Notes: generated by a model from the sequence alone, not told the origin. A stretch of 18,683 bases of DNA from CAYHZL01 sp964361075 (GCA_964361075.1 CAYHZL010000048.1:1-18683), one strand, 5' to 3'; counted from the first letter of the stretch, positions 1-7,008 are shown. A program made the numbers and translations.

Positions 1-117
1 GGCATCTCTAAAAACTAGTTACGAAACCTTCAAGGTTTTTATTTTTGCGATGTACCATAAAATTTTAACATCACAAAATTTGGTCAAGATAAACCTTGAA
101 GGTTTTTAGAGATATCC
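1..117 (-). repeat. Small inverted-repeat element (MITE-like), copy 1
   Basis: This segment is the reverse complement of 8791-8930, nearly base for base, apart from 22 extra bases present only in the other copy. Its ends are imperfect inverted repeats (GGCATCTCTAAAAAC at the left, GTTTTTAGAGATATCC reading back at the right). Just inside each end lies a copy of the odd-length palindrome AAACCTTGAAGGTTT. The first base (a G in the other copy) is probably just outside the window. It is followed by TAAT, as is the other copy. It contains no reading frame, so any movement would depend on a transposase elsewhere. It lies directly downstream of the transporter gene on the minus strand. Confidence 0.8.
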
Positions 118-161
118 TAATATCTTTTCTCGTATACTTTGAGAAGAGACAACATAAAAAA

Positions 162-1418
162 CTATCCCAACCCAACTCCGAAGAAAAGTAACATTCCCGA
201 AAGAATGATGAGGATGATTGATGTTGTCCAGCCGATAACATTCTGAAATCGTTTGTTGGTGTACTCTTCCATAATTTCTTTTTTATTCACAATAATCATC
301 ATACAAATAAGAACGACCGGCAGCAAAATTGCATTGAGCACTTGTGTCCAAATGGTGATGGAAATAAGCGGTGCATTCGGCATTAAAATAATTCCAACGC
401 CTGTTAAAATAATGAGTGTAAATAAAATATAAAACTGCGGTGCATCGGCGAAGGACTTGTCAATTCCTGCTTCAAAACCAAATGCTTCGCAGACATAAAA
501 TGCAGTGGCGAGAGGAAGAATTGTTGCAGAAAAAATTGAGGCAACAAATAATCCGAAGGCGAACATTTGAGATGCAAGAGCGCCTGCAAGAGGTTTTAAT
601 GCCATTGCTGCATCTTTCGCTTCGTTAATTTGTATGCCGTTCACATGCAAAGTTGCCGCACACGAAACAATAATAAAAAATGCAACAACAATTGTAGCAA
701 CGCAACCTAACACAACATCCCATACCGTAAATCTGTAATCACCGATTTTAATTCCTTTTTCAATGACCGACGATTGCATATAGAATTGCATCCACGGTGC
801 AACCGTTGTTCCGACTATACCAAGCACAGTGGCGATGTAATTTTTATTCCATTCAACTTGCGGTGCGACCATTGCCGTTCCAATTTCTGTCCAATTTGGT
901 TTTGCTAATATCGCTGATACAACATAAGAGAGTAGAAATACGCTGAACAAGAGAAAAACTTTTTCGGAAAGTTTATAGTTGCCTTTGACGACAAGAATCC
1001 ACACTAATACCGCCGCGATGGGAACAGAAACATATTTATCAACACCAAGAACATTCATACTTCCTGCAACGCCGGCAAATTCTGTTGCTGTATTACCAAT
1101 ATCTGCAACAAGAAGAAAAATAAAAATATAGAATGTAATTTTAACGCCGAAGTTTTCACGAATTAAATCTGCCAGACCTTTACCGGTAACAATTCCCATG
1201 CGCGCATTCATTTCCTGCACAGTCAGCAATGCGATAAACGAAGGAATGAGTGTCCACAATAATCTGTAGCCATATAACGCACCGGCAACAGAGTAGGTCG
1301 TAATACCTCCGGCATCATTATCAACACTGCCGGTGATTATTCCCGGGCCAACAATAGACATAAAAATAAAAATATTTCTATATGCCGGATTATCTTTTAA
1401 TCGTCGGAAAAAATTCAT
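162..1418 (-). CDS. NRAMP-family divalent metal transporter, probably of the Mg-type (NRMT-like) branch
   Basis: A 418-residue integral membrane protein with about 11 hydrophobic segments and the order expected of the NRAMP (LeuT-fold) family. The helix-1 signature follows GPGIITG, but the usual DPGN metal motif is replaced by D33-N-D-A-G-G38. In helix 6 the canonical MPHN is replaced by A207-P-W-M210, so the soft-metal-coordinating methionine next to the helix break is an alanine. In canonical NRAMPs that methionine selects Mn/Fe over Mg and Ca; NRAMP-related Mg transporters lack it. I therefore infer transport of Mg2+ or another hard divalent cation, driven from the periplasmic side. The start codon lies 2 bp after the stop of the upstream MgtE_N/CBS gene, so the two are co-transcribed and probably translationally coupled. 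No intrinsic terminator is visible downstream; a repeat element follows. The NRAMP fold is certain, the substrate is inferred. Confidence 0.88.
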   Translation of the reverse strand: MNFFRRLKDNPAYRNIFIFMSIVGPGIITGSVDNDAGGITTYSVAGALYGYRLLWTLIPSFIALLTVQEMNARMGIVTGKGLADLIRENFGVKITFYIFIFLLVADIGNTATEFAGVAGSMNVLGVDKYVSVPIAAVLVWILVVKGNYKLSEKVFLLFSVFLLSYVVSAILAKPNWTEIGTAMVAPQVEWNKNYIATVLGIVGTTVAPWMQFYMQSSVIEKGIKIGDYRFTVWDVVLGCVATIVVAFFIIVSCAATLHVNGIQINEAKDAAMALKPLAGALASQMFAFGLFVASIFSATILPLATAFYVCEAFGFEAGIDKSFADAPQFYILFTLIILTGVGIILMPNAPLISITIWTQVLNAILLPVVLICMMIIVNKKEIMEEYTNKRFQNVIGWTTSIILIILSGMLLFFGVGLG

Positions 1419-1420
1419 AG

Positions 1421-2722
1421 TTAAGTTGCTTCATCTTCTTTCATTTCCGGAAAAACGGATTCGAGGGCGTCGCGTAACGTAACAATGCCGCGCATTCTAT
1501 CGTCGTCATCCAGCACCGGCATGGCAACAAAATTATATTTAAAAAACAATTGCGCAACACGCTTGATGTTTGCATCAATCTGTGTTGTGATTACATGTTC
1601 TTGTGCAATATCCATAATGGGTGTTGAAGCGCCGGATGCAAGAAGTTCGCGCAGGTTCACAACGCCTTTTACATGTTCATCGTCGTCAAGGATGTACACA
1701 TAATTGATGAGTTCTGATTTTTTACATTCTTCTTTCACAATATTTAAAACATCGGCTGCGGTAGCCGTTGCTTTCGCTACGATGAAATCCGTATTCATTA
1801 AACTGCCAACGCTGAACAACGAAAGTTTTGAAAGTTCATTCAACTCGTCAACTTTATCTTTCGATAATTTTATCAAGATATCGTTGCGCTGTGCTTTTGG
1901 CAATTCGTCCATCAAGTCTACCGCTTCATCAACTTGCATTTCATTCACCATGTGTGAAAATTTTTCGACATCAAGTGTTTCTGCAATTTGCACGCGAATT
2001 TTTAGCGGGATTTCTTGCAATGTTAATGCTGCAATTTTCGGATCTAATGATTCGAGCAAGGTAATGCGTTCATCAATACCTAAATCTTCGATGATGTCTG
2101 CTAAATCGGCGGGATGGATTTCTGAAAGTTTAGATGGATCGGTTTTAAGGCGAAGCGCGCCGTACACATTTGTTGTTGTGGTCGGCTGGATATATTTCCA
2201 CGAAATAAATTTGTCTCGAATATCGCGTCCAATAATCCAACGAAACGCCACATTGCAAATTTTTGCATAGCCAAGCCGTCGCAGCAAACCTTTAATGCCA
2301 ATATCAATATGCACCAACCAAAGGTTCGGATTATCTTTTGAAGAATTATCAATCAATAATTGCAAATCGTTTACACGCACAACCTTTGAACCAGAAGTAG
2401 AGATCAATTGTTTATCCAAAAAGCTTTTCTTCAATAAGATTTCATTTTCAGTTGAAGGTTGGTCGTTGAAAATTGCGAGGGGAAGATGCGAGATGGAAAT
2501 ATTTTTTCTGAATGATGTTTTCTTAACTATACTCCACGCAATATACATTGGTTCTTTTTTGTTTTTTAACTGAGCGATGATTCCGGTAATTTTGGGATAC
2601 ACTTGTCCGGGCGCGGCGGCAAAATCTACAACGCGGCCAACCACTGATTGACTGCTTTCATCAATTAATGGTGAGTTGAGCAACTCGGAAAGATAAAGAA
2701 AGGTGATATTGTCTGTAGGCAT
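1421..2722 (-). CDS. PRC-barrel / MgtE N-domain / CBS-pair protein, putative Mg-sensing partner of the transporter
   Basis: A soluble protein of 433 residues from the ATG at 2722. It has a PRC-barrel-like segment at about residues 8-78, a second similar segment around 112-151, an MgtE intracellular N-domain from about 199 (signature HPADLADIIEDLG), then two CBS domains (about 304-365 and 367-421, the second with MPVLDDDDRMRGIVTLRD). It ends without the five-helix membrane domain of true MgtE channels. In MgtE the N-domain and CBS pair form the cytosolic Mg2+ sensor that closes the channel. Here the same sensor stands alone, 2 bp upstream of an NRAMP-like transporter gene, so I infer it regulates that transporter. 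The frame stays open to an ATG at 2848, but the extra 42 residues look unlike the family, and a promoter candidate lies between the two starts; I therefore prefer 2722. No good ribosome binding site decides it. Confidence 0.85.
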   Translation of the reverse strand: MPTDNITFLYLSELLNSPLIDESSQSVVGRVVDFAAAPGQVYPKITGIIAQLKNKKEPMYIAWSIVKKTSFRKNISISHLPLAIFNDQPSTENEILLKKSFLDKQLISTSGSKVVRVNDLQLLIDNSSKDNPNLWLVHIDIGIKGLLRRLGYAKICNVAFRWIIGRDIRDKFISWKYIQPTTTTNVYGALRLKTDPSKLSEIHPADLADIIEDLGIDERITLLESLDPKIAALTLQEIPLKIRVQIAETLDVEKFSHMVNEMQVDEAVDLMDELPKAQRNDILIKLSKDKVDELNELSKLSLFSVGSLMNTDFIVAKATATAADVLNIVKEECKKSELINYVYILDDDEHVKGVVNLRELLASGASTPIMDIAQEHVITTQIDANIKRVAQLFFKYNFVAMPVLDDDDRMRGIVTLRDALESVFPEMKEDEAT

Positions 2723-2767
2723 GTACTTTGAAAAATAGAACCGCTGTAATTTCAGAAGTAATATACT

Positions 2768-2798
2768 AAAATATACTGCATTGTAAAGAGAGGATGAA
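2768..2798 (-). promoter_or_regulatory. Candidate promoter for the MgtE_N/CBS-transporter pair
   Basis: On the minus strand TTC (2798-2796), 20 bases, then TATATTTT (2775-2768). This is one mismatch in each element from the TTG-N20-TAnnTTTG pattern seen elsewhere in the window. Transcription would begin near 2760, about 40 bases before the ATG at 2722. It is a weak match and rests mainly on position. Confidence 0.3.
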
Positions 2799-2903
2799 AA
2801 AATTTTGCAGCTTCGAACACTTTTATTTATTATGAACTCTCCGCTCATTCTTCGTTCGCAAATAGTACAGAGATAATCTTTTTCTTGTGAAAAAATAATG
2901 TAC

Positions 2904-2934
2904 TTGCCTCAAGTATCGAAGTTTTGTAGCTTCA
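2904..2934 (+). promoter_or_regulatory. Candidate promoter for the zinc-ribbon/pdxH/cNMP operon
   Basis: TTG at 2904-2906, 20 bases, then TAGCTTCA at 2927-2934. The spacing is identical to the better matches in this window, but the downstream element has two mismatches to TAnnTTTG. It sits about 37 bases before the first ATG of the operon. Confidence 0.35.
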
Positions 2935-2970
2935 ACATAAACATTTTGCACAAACGATAAATTCTTTTAT

Positions 2971-3252
2971 ATGAAAAAGTGTCCATATTGTAAACATTGG
3001 AATTTCCGTTCAAAGAAAAGATGTCCGCATTGCGGGAGCAAATTATTATATGAAGGCAAGTCTGCACCGAATTTCAAAATAATTTATCTTGTGTTCAGTT
3101 TTGCTCTCGGTATTCCTATTGGTGGAATTGTTGGCTACTCGTTCAGTTTTGTTATTTTTTTATTTGAATGGAAATGGATGTTTGCTTCATTGAGTGCGCT
3201 CGTTGGGTCCGCAATATTTTATATATTTTTTAGCATGCACGAAAAAAAATAG
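2971..3252 (+). CDS. Small zinc-ribbon membrane protein of unknown function
   Basis: A 93-residue protein that I do not recognise as a named family. The N-terminus has two CxxC knuckles, C4-P-Y-C7 and C18-P-H-C21, separated by ten residues, the pattern of a zinc ribbon or rubredoxin-like knuckle. Two hydrophobic segments follow (about 36-59 and 63-88, the first with GIPIGGIVGY), and a short lysine-rich tail. The likely layout is a cytosolic zinc-binding head on a two-helix membrane anchor. The stop is 7 bp before the pdxH start, and a cNMP-binding gene follows 5 bp after pdxH, so the three form one transcription unit. The shared operon does not by itself reveal the function. Codon use and spacing make a real gene likely. 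Confidence 0.72.
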   Translation: MKKCPYCKHWNFRSKKRCPHCGSKLLYEGKSAPNFKIIYLVFSFALGIPIGGIVGYSFSFVIFLFEWKWMFASLSALVGSAIFYIFFSMHEKK

Positions 3253-3259
3253 ATTGTTC

Positions 3260-3910
3260 ATGGATATTAGTAATGAAATAACTTCAATACGAAAAAATTA
3301 TTCGTTAATGGAATTACATGAACGCGATGTTGATGCAAATCCGATTATGCAATTTGAAAAATGGTTTCGTGATGCGGTACATGCCGAAGTACCGGAAGTC
3401 AATGCGATGACGTTGGCAACTGCTACGAAAGAGGGAATTCCTTCGGCACGAATTGTTTTGTTGAAACAATTTGATGAACGTGGTTTTGTATTTTTTACGA
3501 ACTACGATAGCCGGAAAGGAAGAGAGATTTCTGAGAACCCGCATTGCGCGGTTGTGCTTTTTTGGCATCCATTAGAGAGGCAAGTGCGCATTTCCGGAAT
3601 AGCAGAAAAAATTTCGATTGTCGAATCTATAAAATACTTTCAGAGCCGTCCAATTGATAGCCAGCTTGGCGCGTGGGCTTCGCAACAAAGCAGTGTTGTT
3701 ACAATGCGCTCTGTTTTGGAAATGACATTCAACAAAATGAAAAATGATTTTAAGAACGAGAAAATTCCTCTTCCGCCATTTTGGGGCGGCTATAGAATTA
3801 TTCCTTCTTCGATAGAATTTTGGCAAGGAAGACCGAACCGGCTTCACGATCGGCTGCGGTACAATAAAATTTCCGAAACCGAATGGAAACTTGAACGATT
3901 AGCACCGTAA
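3260..3910 (+). CDS. pdxH: Pyridoxamine/pyridoxine 5'-phosphate oxidase
   Basis: An FMN-dependent cytosolic oxidase that turns pyridoxine 5'-phosphate or pyridoxamine 5'-phosphate into pyridoxal 5'-phosphate, the last step of vitamin B6 synthesis and salvage. The 216 residues match the usual length (about 218). Visible signatures are the FMN-binding stretch from R64-I-V-L-L-K to F79-T-N-Y-D-S-R-K-G88, and the C-terminal PdxH motif from F187-W-Q-G-R-P-N-R-L-H-D-R198, which holds the Arg and His that bind the substrate phosphate and pyridine ring. The frame is open upstream to 3194, but that would overlap the preceding gene; ATG 3260 begins just where family members begin (a short helix, then the LMELHERDVDANPI block). 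It is the middle gene of a three-gene operon. Confidence 0.95.
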   Translation: MDISNEITSIRKNYSLMELHERDVDANPIMQFEKWFRDAVHAEVPEVNAMTLATATKEGIPSARIVLLKQFDERGFVFFTNYDSRKGREISENPHCAVVLFWHPLERQVRISGIAEKISIVESIKYFQSRPIDSQLGAWASQQSSVVTMRSVLEMTFNKMKNDFKNEKIPLPPFWGGYRIIPSSIEFWQGRPNRLHDRLRYNKISETEWKLERLAP

Positions 3911-3915
3911 TTATT

Positions 3916-4281
3916 ATGCCTGACATTAAAACTAAAAAACAATATGCGCGAGGAGATGTTATTGCTGCAGAAGGCGAATACAGCTTTGAATGGTTTATTC
4001 TGCTTTCCGGTTCGGTCGGTGTTTTTAAAAAGGATGTGTTAGTTGAAACATTTACAGAAGCAGGAAATATTTTTGGAGAACTGAGTACCATTTTGACTCG
4101 TCCTCGCACGGCAACATTGAAAGCATTAAACGATACAGAAATTTTACGAATGGGAGGAGAGCACACATCGCTTGATGATCTCATTACACAATATCCCGAC
4201 TTGACAAAAAAAATTCTTGTTAATTTAGCAGAGCGTCTGGCAAAAACCACCGAAGAGTTATGGACTTCAATTCATAACTGA
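3916..4281 (+). CDS. Single-domain cyclic-nucleotide-binding (cNMP/CAP_ED) protein
   Basis: A 121-residue protein made of one cyclic-nucleotide-binding beta-roll with no DNA-binding helix-turn-helix, kinase or channel domain. The phosphate-binding cassette is present: F53-G-E-L-S, then P63-R-T-A-T-L, including the Glu that contacts the ribose and the Arg that contacts the cyclic phosphate. Ligand binding is therefore plausible, but the output must lie in a partner protein. It starts 5 bp after pdxH. The 3' end is odd. The last codons (ACT TCA ATT CAT AA) are repeated exactly at 4433-4446, with an inserted palindromic segment between. Without the insertion the protein would end one residue later (HNK rather than HN), so the insertion supplied the present stop codon without harming the domain. 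Confidence 0.85.
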   Translation: MPDIKTKKQYARGDVIAAEGEYSFEWFILLSGSVGVFKKDVLVETFTEAGNIFGELSTILTRPRTATLKALNDTEILRMGGEHTSLDDLITQYPDLTKKILVNLAERLAKTTEELWTSIHN

Positions 4282-4432
4282 TGTTACGCACAGCAGAAAA
4301 ACTTTGCCACGAAGGCTCTAAGACACAAAGATTTTGTCAAGAAACTTTTACTCAATAAGGTTGATAAATAAAATATTTTGTGTTTCTTAATGTTTTTGTG
4401 ACTTCGTGATAGTTTTACCAGTGTTTTGCGTA
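4278..4432. mobile_element. Small palindromic insertion flanked by 14-bp direct repeats
   Basis: The 14-mer ACTTCAATTCATAA occurs at 4264-4277 and again at 4433-4446. The 155 bases between begin and end with imperfect inverted repeats: GTTACGCA at 4283-4290 against TGCGTAAC at 4427-4434, and further in CCACGAAGGC against CTTCGTGATAG. About 45 bases of each arm can pair with gaps. There is no coding capacity, so it is a non-autonomous element or an excised/duplicated palindromic repeat. It lies at the very 3' end of the cNMP-binding gene and fills most of the gap before tgt. The remaining bases 4447-4549 hold no other feature I can name. Confidence 0.6.
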
Positions 4433-4549
4433 ACTTCAATTCATAATAAATAAATAATTGCGCTTGTTGAAGATTAAAGATACGAGGGGACTCTGATTTT
4501 TTTTTTGAAGGACTAAATAAATTTTTGTTTTGATGGTACATTGTTCAGA

Positions 4550-4580
4550 TTGATTTCCCCCCGCACATTTCGTATCTTAG
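4550..4580 (+). promoter_or_regulatory. Candidate promoter for tgt-yajC
   Basis: TTG at 4550-4552, 20 bases, then TATCTTAG at 4573-4580, one mismatch from TAnnTTTG. The predicted transcription start (about 4585-4588) coincides with the GTG start codon of tgt, which would make the message leaderless or nearly so. Confidence 0.4.
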
Positions 4581-4584
4581 TTCG

Positions 4585-5724
4585 GTGAGATACAATCTTC
4601 TTCATACAGATGGTGCTGCACGCGCAGGAATAATTGAAACAGAGCATGGCGTTGTTGAGACGCCAATTTTTATGCCCGTCGGAACGCAAGGCACGGTGAA
4701 AGCAGTTGAACAGAGAGAGTTGAATGAAATCGGCGCGCAAATTATTCTCGGCAATACGTATCACTTATATCTTCGTCCCGGTATTGATGTATTAAAAACA
4801 ATGGGCGGACTGCATTCGTTTATGCATTGGGATAAACCAATTCTTACCGATAGCGGCGGTTACCAGGTGTTCAGTCTTTCTGATTTGCGAAAAATTTCTC
4901 ATGAAGGTGTTACATTCAAATCACATTTGGATGGATCGTCTCATTTTTTTTCACCGGAAAAAGTTATTGAAATTCAGCGGGCAATCGGTTCAGATATCAT
5001 GATGGTGTTGGATGAATGCACGCCGTACCCGTGCGATAGTTCGTATGCAAAAAAATCTAACGCATTAACAGTTCGATGGGCGAAAGAAGCGCTATCAGTT
5101 GTGAAACAGTCGCAGCCGCTGTACGGACACAATCAAGCGTTGTTCGCAATTGTGCAAGGAAGTGTGTTCAAGGAAATTCGTACCGAGAGTGCGACGGCAC
5201 TTGTTGATTTAGATTTTGAAGGATATGCAATTGGCGGTTTGGCTGTAGGCGAGCCTGTTGAAATAATGTATGACATCACCGAGCATACAATTCAATATCT
5301 TCCGCAAGAGAAGCCGCGTTACCTGATGGGCGTTGGTACGCCGGAAAATATTTTAGAAAGTATCGAACGCGGAATCGATATGTTCGATTGTGTACTGCCC
5401 ACACGCAACGGAAGAAACGCAATGCTCTTTACACGTAACGGAAAAATGAATATGAGAAATCTACTTCATAAAACTTCCGGGCTTCCGGTTGATAATGAAT
5501 GTGAGTGTTATACATGTAAAAATTTTTCGCGCGCGTATCTTCGCCACTTGTTTATAGTGAATGAAATTCTTGCGTTGCAATTAGCAAGTATTCATAATCT
5601 TACTTTTTATCTTTGGTTGGTGAAGGAAGCTCGCACAAATATTTTGCACAATAATTTTTCGGTTTGGAAAAAAAATATGTTGAAGATGATTCAAGAGGGA
5701 AACAATATCAGCATAAAAACATAA
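4585..5724 (+). CDS. tgt: tRNA-guanine transglycosylase (queuine tRNA-ribosyltransferase)
   Basis: Exchanges guanine-34 of GUN-anticodon tRNAs (Asp, Asn, His, Tyr) for the queuosine precursor preQ1. The 379 residues match the bacterial family (about 375). Landmarks: the N-terminal HTDGAARAGIIET/ETPIFMPVGT block, the active-site Asp at D89 in LTDSGGYQVFSL, the nucleophile D268 in FDCVLPTRNGR, GGLAVGE at 218-224, and a complete zinc site C306-x-C308-xx-C311 with H337. The GTG at 4585 is the only start in the frame that preserves the conserved N-terminus, because a stop lies at 4531 and no ATG falls between. There is no Shine-Dalgarno before it. yajC follows 45 bp later, the common bacterial tgt-yajC order. 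I see no preQ1 riboswitch upstream. Confidence 0.95.
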   Translation: MRYNLLHTDGAARAGIIETEHGVVETPIFMPVGTQGTVKAVEQRELNEIGAQIILGNTYHLYLRPGIDVLKTMGGLHSFMHWDKPILTDSGGYQVFSLSDLRKISHEGVTFKSHLDGSSHFFSPEKVIEIQRAIGSDIMMVLDECTPYPCDSSYAKKSNALTVRWAKEALSVVKQSQPLYGHNQALFAIVQGSVFKEIRTESATALVDLDFEGYAIGGLAVGEPVEIMYDITEHTIQYLPQEKPRYLMGVGTPENILESIERGIDMFDCVLPTRNGRNAMLFTRNGKMNMRNLLHKTSGLPVDNECECYTCKNFSRAYLRHLFIVNEILALQLASIHNLTFYLWLVKEARTNILHNNFSVWKKNMLKMIQEGNNISIKT

Positions 5725-5769
5725 ATAGTATTTAACAATAATCATGTAATTTTAATTATGGAGAAAGAA

Positions 5770-6105
5770 ATGACAACAACGTTTTTGGCAATGGCACCTG
5801 CGCAAGGCGGACAAGGTGGTGGTGAAATCTGGAGCACTTTAATTATGTTCGGTCTTATCATCGCGATTTTTTATTTCATGATTATCAGACCGCAACAGAA
5901 AAAACAGAAAGAGCGCGAAGCGTTATTAAGTTCGATGAAAAAAGGAGATAAGATTATTACTGCCGGCGGTATCCACGGCACAATTATCGGAATCGAAGAT
6001 AAAACTCTTCTCGTTCAAATAGCAGATAACGTGAAAGTGAAAGTTGAACGTAGTTCAATTTCAGTTATCAATAAAGTAGGTGAAGTAGAAGTGCAAAGTA
6101 AATAA
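5770..6105 (+). CDS. yajC: Preprotein translocase accessory subunit YajC
   Basis: A 111-residue single-span inner-membrane protein that joins SecDF at the SecYEG translocon. A glycine/glutamine-rich lead (APAQGGQGGG) is followed by one membrane helix (residues about 19-38) and the diagnostic IRPQQKKQKER, then the KKGDKIITAGGIHGTIIGIED domain. ATG 5758 is four codons upstream in frame, but GGAG at 5760-5763 is ideally placed for ATG 5770, so I prefer the latter. It is the second gene of the tgt operon; secD, a frequent next neighbour, is not here, and greA follows behind its own promoter. Confidence 0.93.
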   Translation: MTTTFLAMAPAQGGQGGGEIWSTLIMFGLIIAIFYFMIIRPQQKKQKEREALLSSMKKGDKIITAGGIHGTIIGIEDKTLLVQIADNVKVKVERSSISVINKVGEVEVQSK

Positions 6106-6158
6106 GCAATGCGTTAATGTTCTTTAACCGCGCATCTGTAAGAAATATTATTTTGTAC

Positions 6159-6189
6159 TTGCTTCTCCTATAGAATTAAAATAAATTTG
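6159..6189 (+). promoter_or_regulatory. Bacteroidota-type promoter for greA
   Basis: TTG at 6159-6161, 20 bases, then TAAATTTG at 6182-6189, a perfect TAnnTTTG. Predicted start of transcription is about 6195, so the 5' leader would be about 70 bases and would contain the hairpin at 6207-6240. Confidence 0.65.
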
Positions 6190-6206
6190 TACTAGTAAAT
6201 CTAGTA

Positions 6207-6240
6207 GCCATTATCTGCAAGGATAATGGCTTTTGTTTTT
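6207..6240 (+). terminator. Intrinsic terminator in the greA leader (possible attenuator)
   Basis: A perfect 9-bp stem, GCCATTATC (6207-6215) and GATAATGGC (6222-6230), with loop TGCAAG, followed by TTTTGTTTTT. It can end tgt-yajC transcripts. Because it lies downstream of the greA promoter and only 25 bases before the greA ATG, it would also act on greA's own transcript. Confidence 0.85.
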
Positions 6241-6265
6241 CCCTTTTCAGTTAGAAAGAAAAATT

Positions 6266-6751
6266 ATGAATGAAAATAATTCATCGGTGACGTACTTATC
6301 ACGTGAAAAATTTATTGAACTCGAAAACGAATTGAGAGAATTGAAGATTCATGGACGTTCCGATGTGGCTTCTAAAATTGCTGAAGCGCGCGGGCATGGT
6401 GATTTAAGCGAAAACTCTGAATACGATGCTGCAAAAGAAGCACAGCAACATCTCGAATATAAAATTGCAAAATTAGAACAGACGCTCACACGCGCACGCA
6501 TTATCGAAAGCAAAGATTTACCAAATGATAAAGTGTATATCTTGTCTAATGTTAAATTACGAGATGTGAAAACCAAGCGCGAATTTATGTACAAATTGGT
6601 TTCTCCGGAAGAAGCTGATTTTCAACAGAACAAAATTTCTGTTACTTCACCAATAGGAAAAGGTTTAATGGGAAAGACAGTTGGTGAAACGGTACGTATA
6701 AATGTTCCTGCAGGTATTTTGAATTACGAAATTTTAGAAATAACACGGTAA
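6266..6751 (+). CDS. greA: Transcription elongation factor GreA
   Basis: Binds the secondary channel of RNA polymerase and stimulates cleavage of backtracked RNA, rescuing arrested complexes. 161 residues (E. coli has 158). The N-terminal coiled coil runs to about residue 80 and bears at its tip the acidic motif R42-G-H-G-D46-L-S-E49-N-S-E-Y, with the catalytic D46 and E49. The C-terminal FKBP-like domain holds SVTSPIGKGLMGKTVGETVRI and ends NYEILEITR. A TTG at 6233 lies upstream in frame but inside the U-tract of the preceding terminator, so ATG 6266 is the real start. It has its own promoter and a leader terminator, which suggests control by premature termination. Confidence 0.96.
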   Translation: MNENNSSVTYLSREKFIELENELRELKIHGRSDVASKIAEARGHGDLSENSEYDAAKEAQQHLEYKIAKLEQTLTRARIIESKDLPNDKVYILSNVKLRDVKTKREFMYKLVSPEEADFQQNKISVTSPIGKGLMGKTVGETVRINVPAGILNYEILEITR

Positions 6752-6766
6752 AACGTTTTTATATTA

Positions 6767-6797
6767 TTGACATACGGAGGCACTTTTAGTATATTTG
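6767..6797 (+). promoter_or_regulatory. Bacteroidota-type promoter for tRNA-Gly
   Basis: TTG at 6767-6769, 20 bases, then TATATTTG at 6790-6797, a perfect TAnnTTTG. The predicted start is only a few bases before the mature 5' end of the tRNA at 6809. This is the clearest promoter in the window. Confidence 0.75.
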
Positions 6798-6808
6798 TGA
6801 AGTGTTAA

Positions 6809-6881
<73 letters not shown>

Positions 6882-6966
6882 CTGCCTAAGGGCAAGTTTC
6901 AGCCTGAAGGCAAAAGGAAAAAGTTAAGGGATCGTCAATGATTCAAGCACTTCCTTAGTAAGTTAT

Positions 6967-7008
6967 AACCCGCCGCCTTTTAACCCACCAGCGGCGGGTT
7001 TTGTTTTT
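6967..7008 (+). terminator. Strong intrinsic terminator immediately before tRNA-Cys
   Basis: A perfect 10-bp GC-rich stem, AACCCGCCGC (6967-6976) and GCGGCGGGTT (6991-7000), with a 14-base loop, followed by TTGTTTTT. The U-tract ends at 7008 and the mature tRNA-Cys starts at 7009. The 85 bases between tRNA-Gly and this hairpin (6882-6966) contain small hairpins such as GCCTAAGGGC and GCCTGAAGGC but no gene I recognise. Confidence 0.85.

Noticed and set aside
123..149. Imperfect inverted repeat as terminator for the transporter pair
   Set aside because: The 9-bp stem has a mismatch and no T-run on the minus strand.
1704..2270. 188-residue plus-strand reading frame
   Set aside because: It lies entirely antisense to the MgtE_N/CBS gene, has no recognisable domain and a serine-rich composition typical of a shadow frame.
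2723..2848. 42-residue N-terminal extension of the MgtE_N/CBS protein
   Set aside because: The extension is unlike the family start, and the promoter candidate at 2768-2798 would lie inside it.
4264..4446. Casposon-type integration suggested by the 14-bp duplication
   Set aside because: The inserted segment is only 155 bp with no cas1 or other gene, so duplication length alone cannot support this.
6233..6265. TTG start extending GreA by 11 residues
   Set aside because: These codons lie in the U-tract of the leader terminator; GreA starts at the ATG at 6266.
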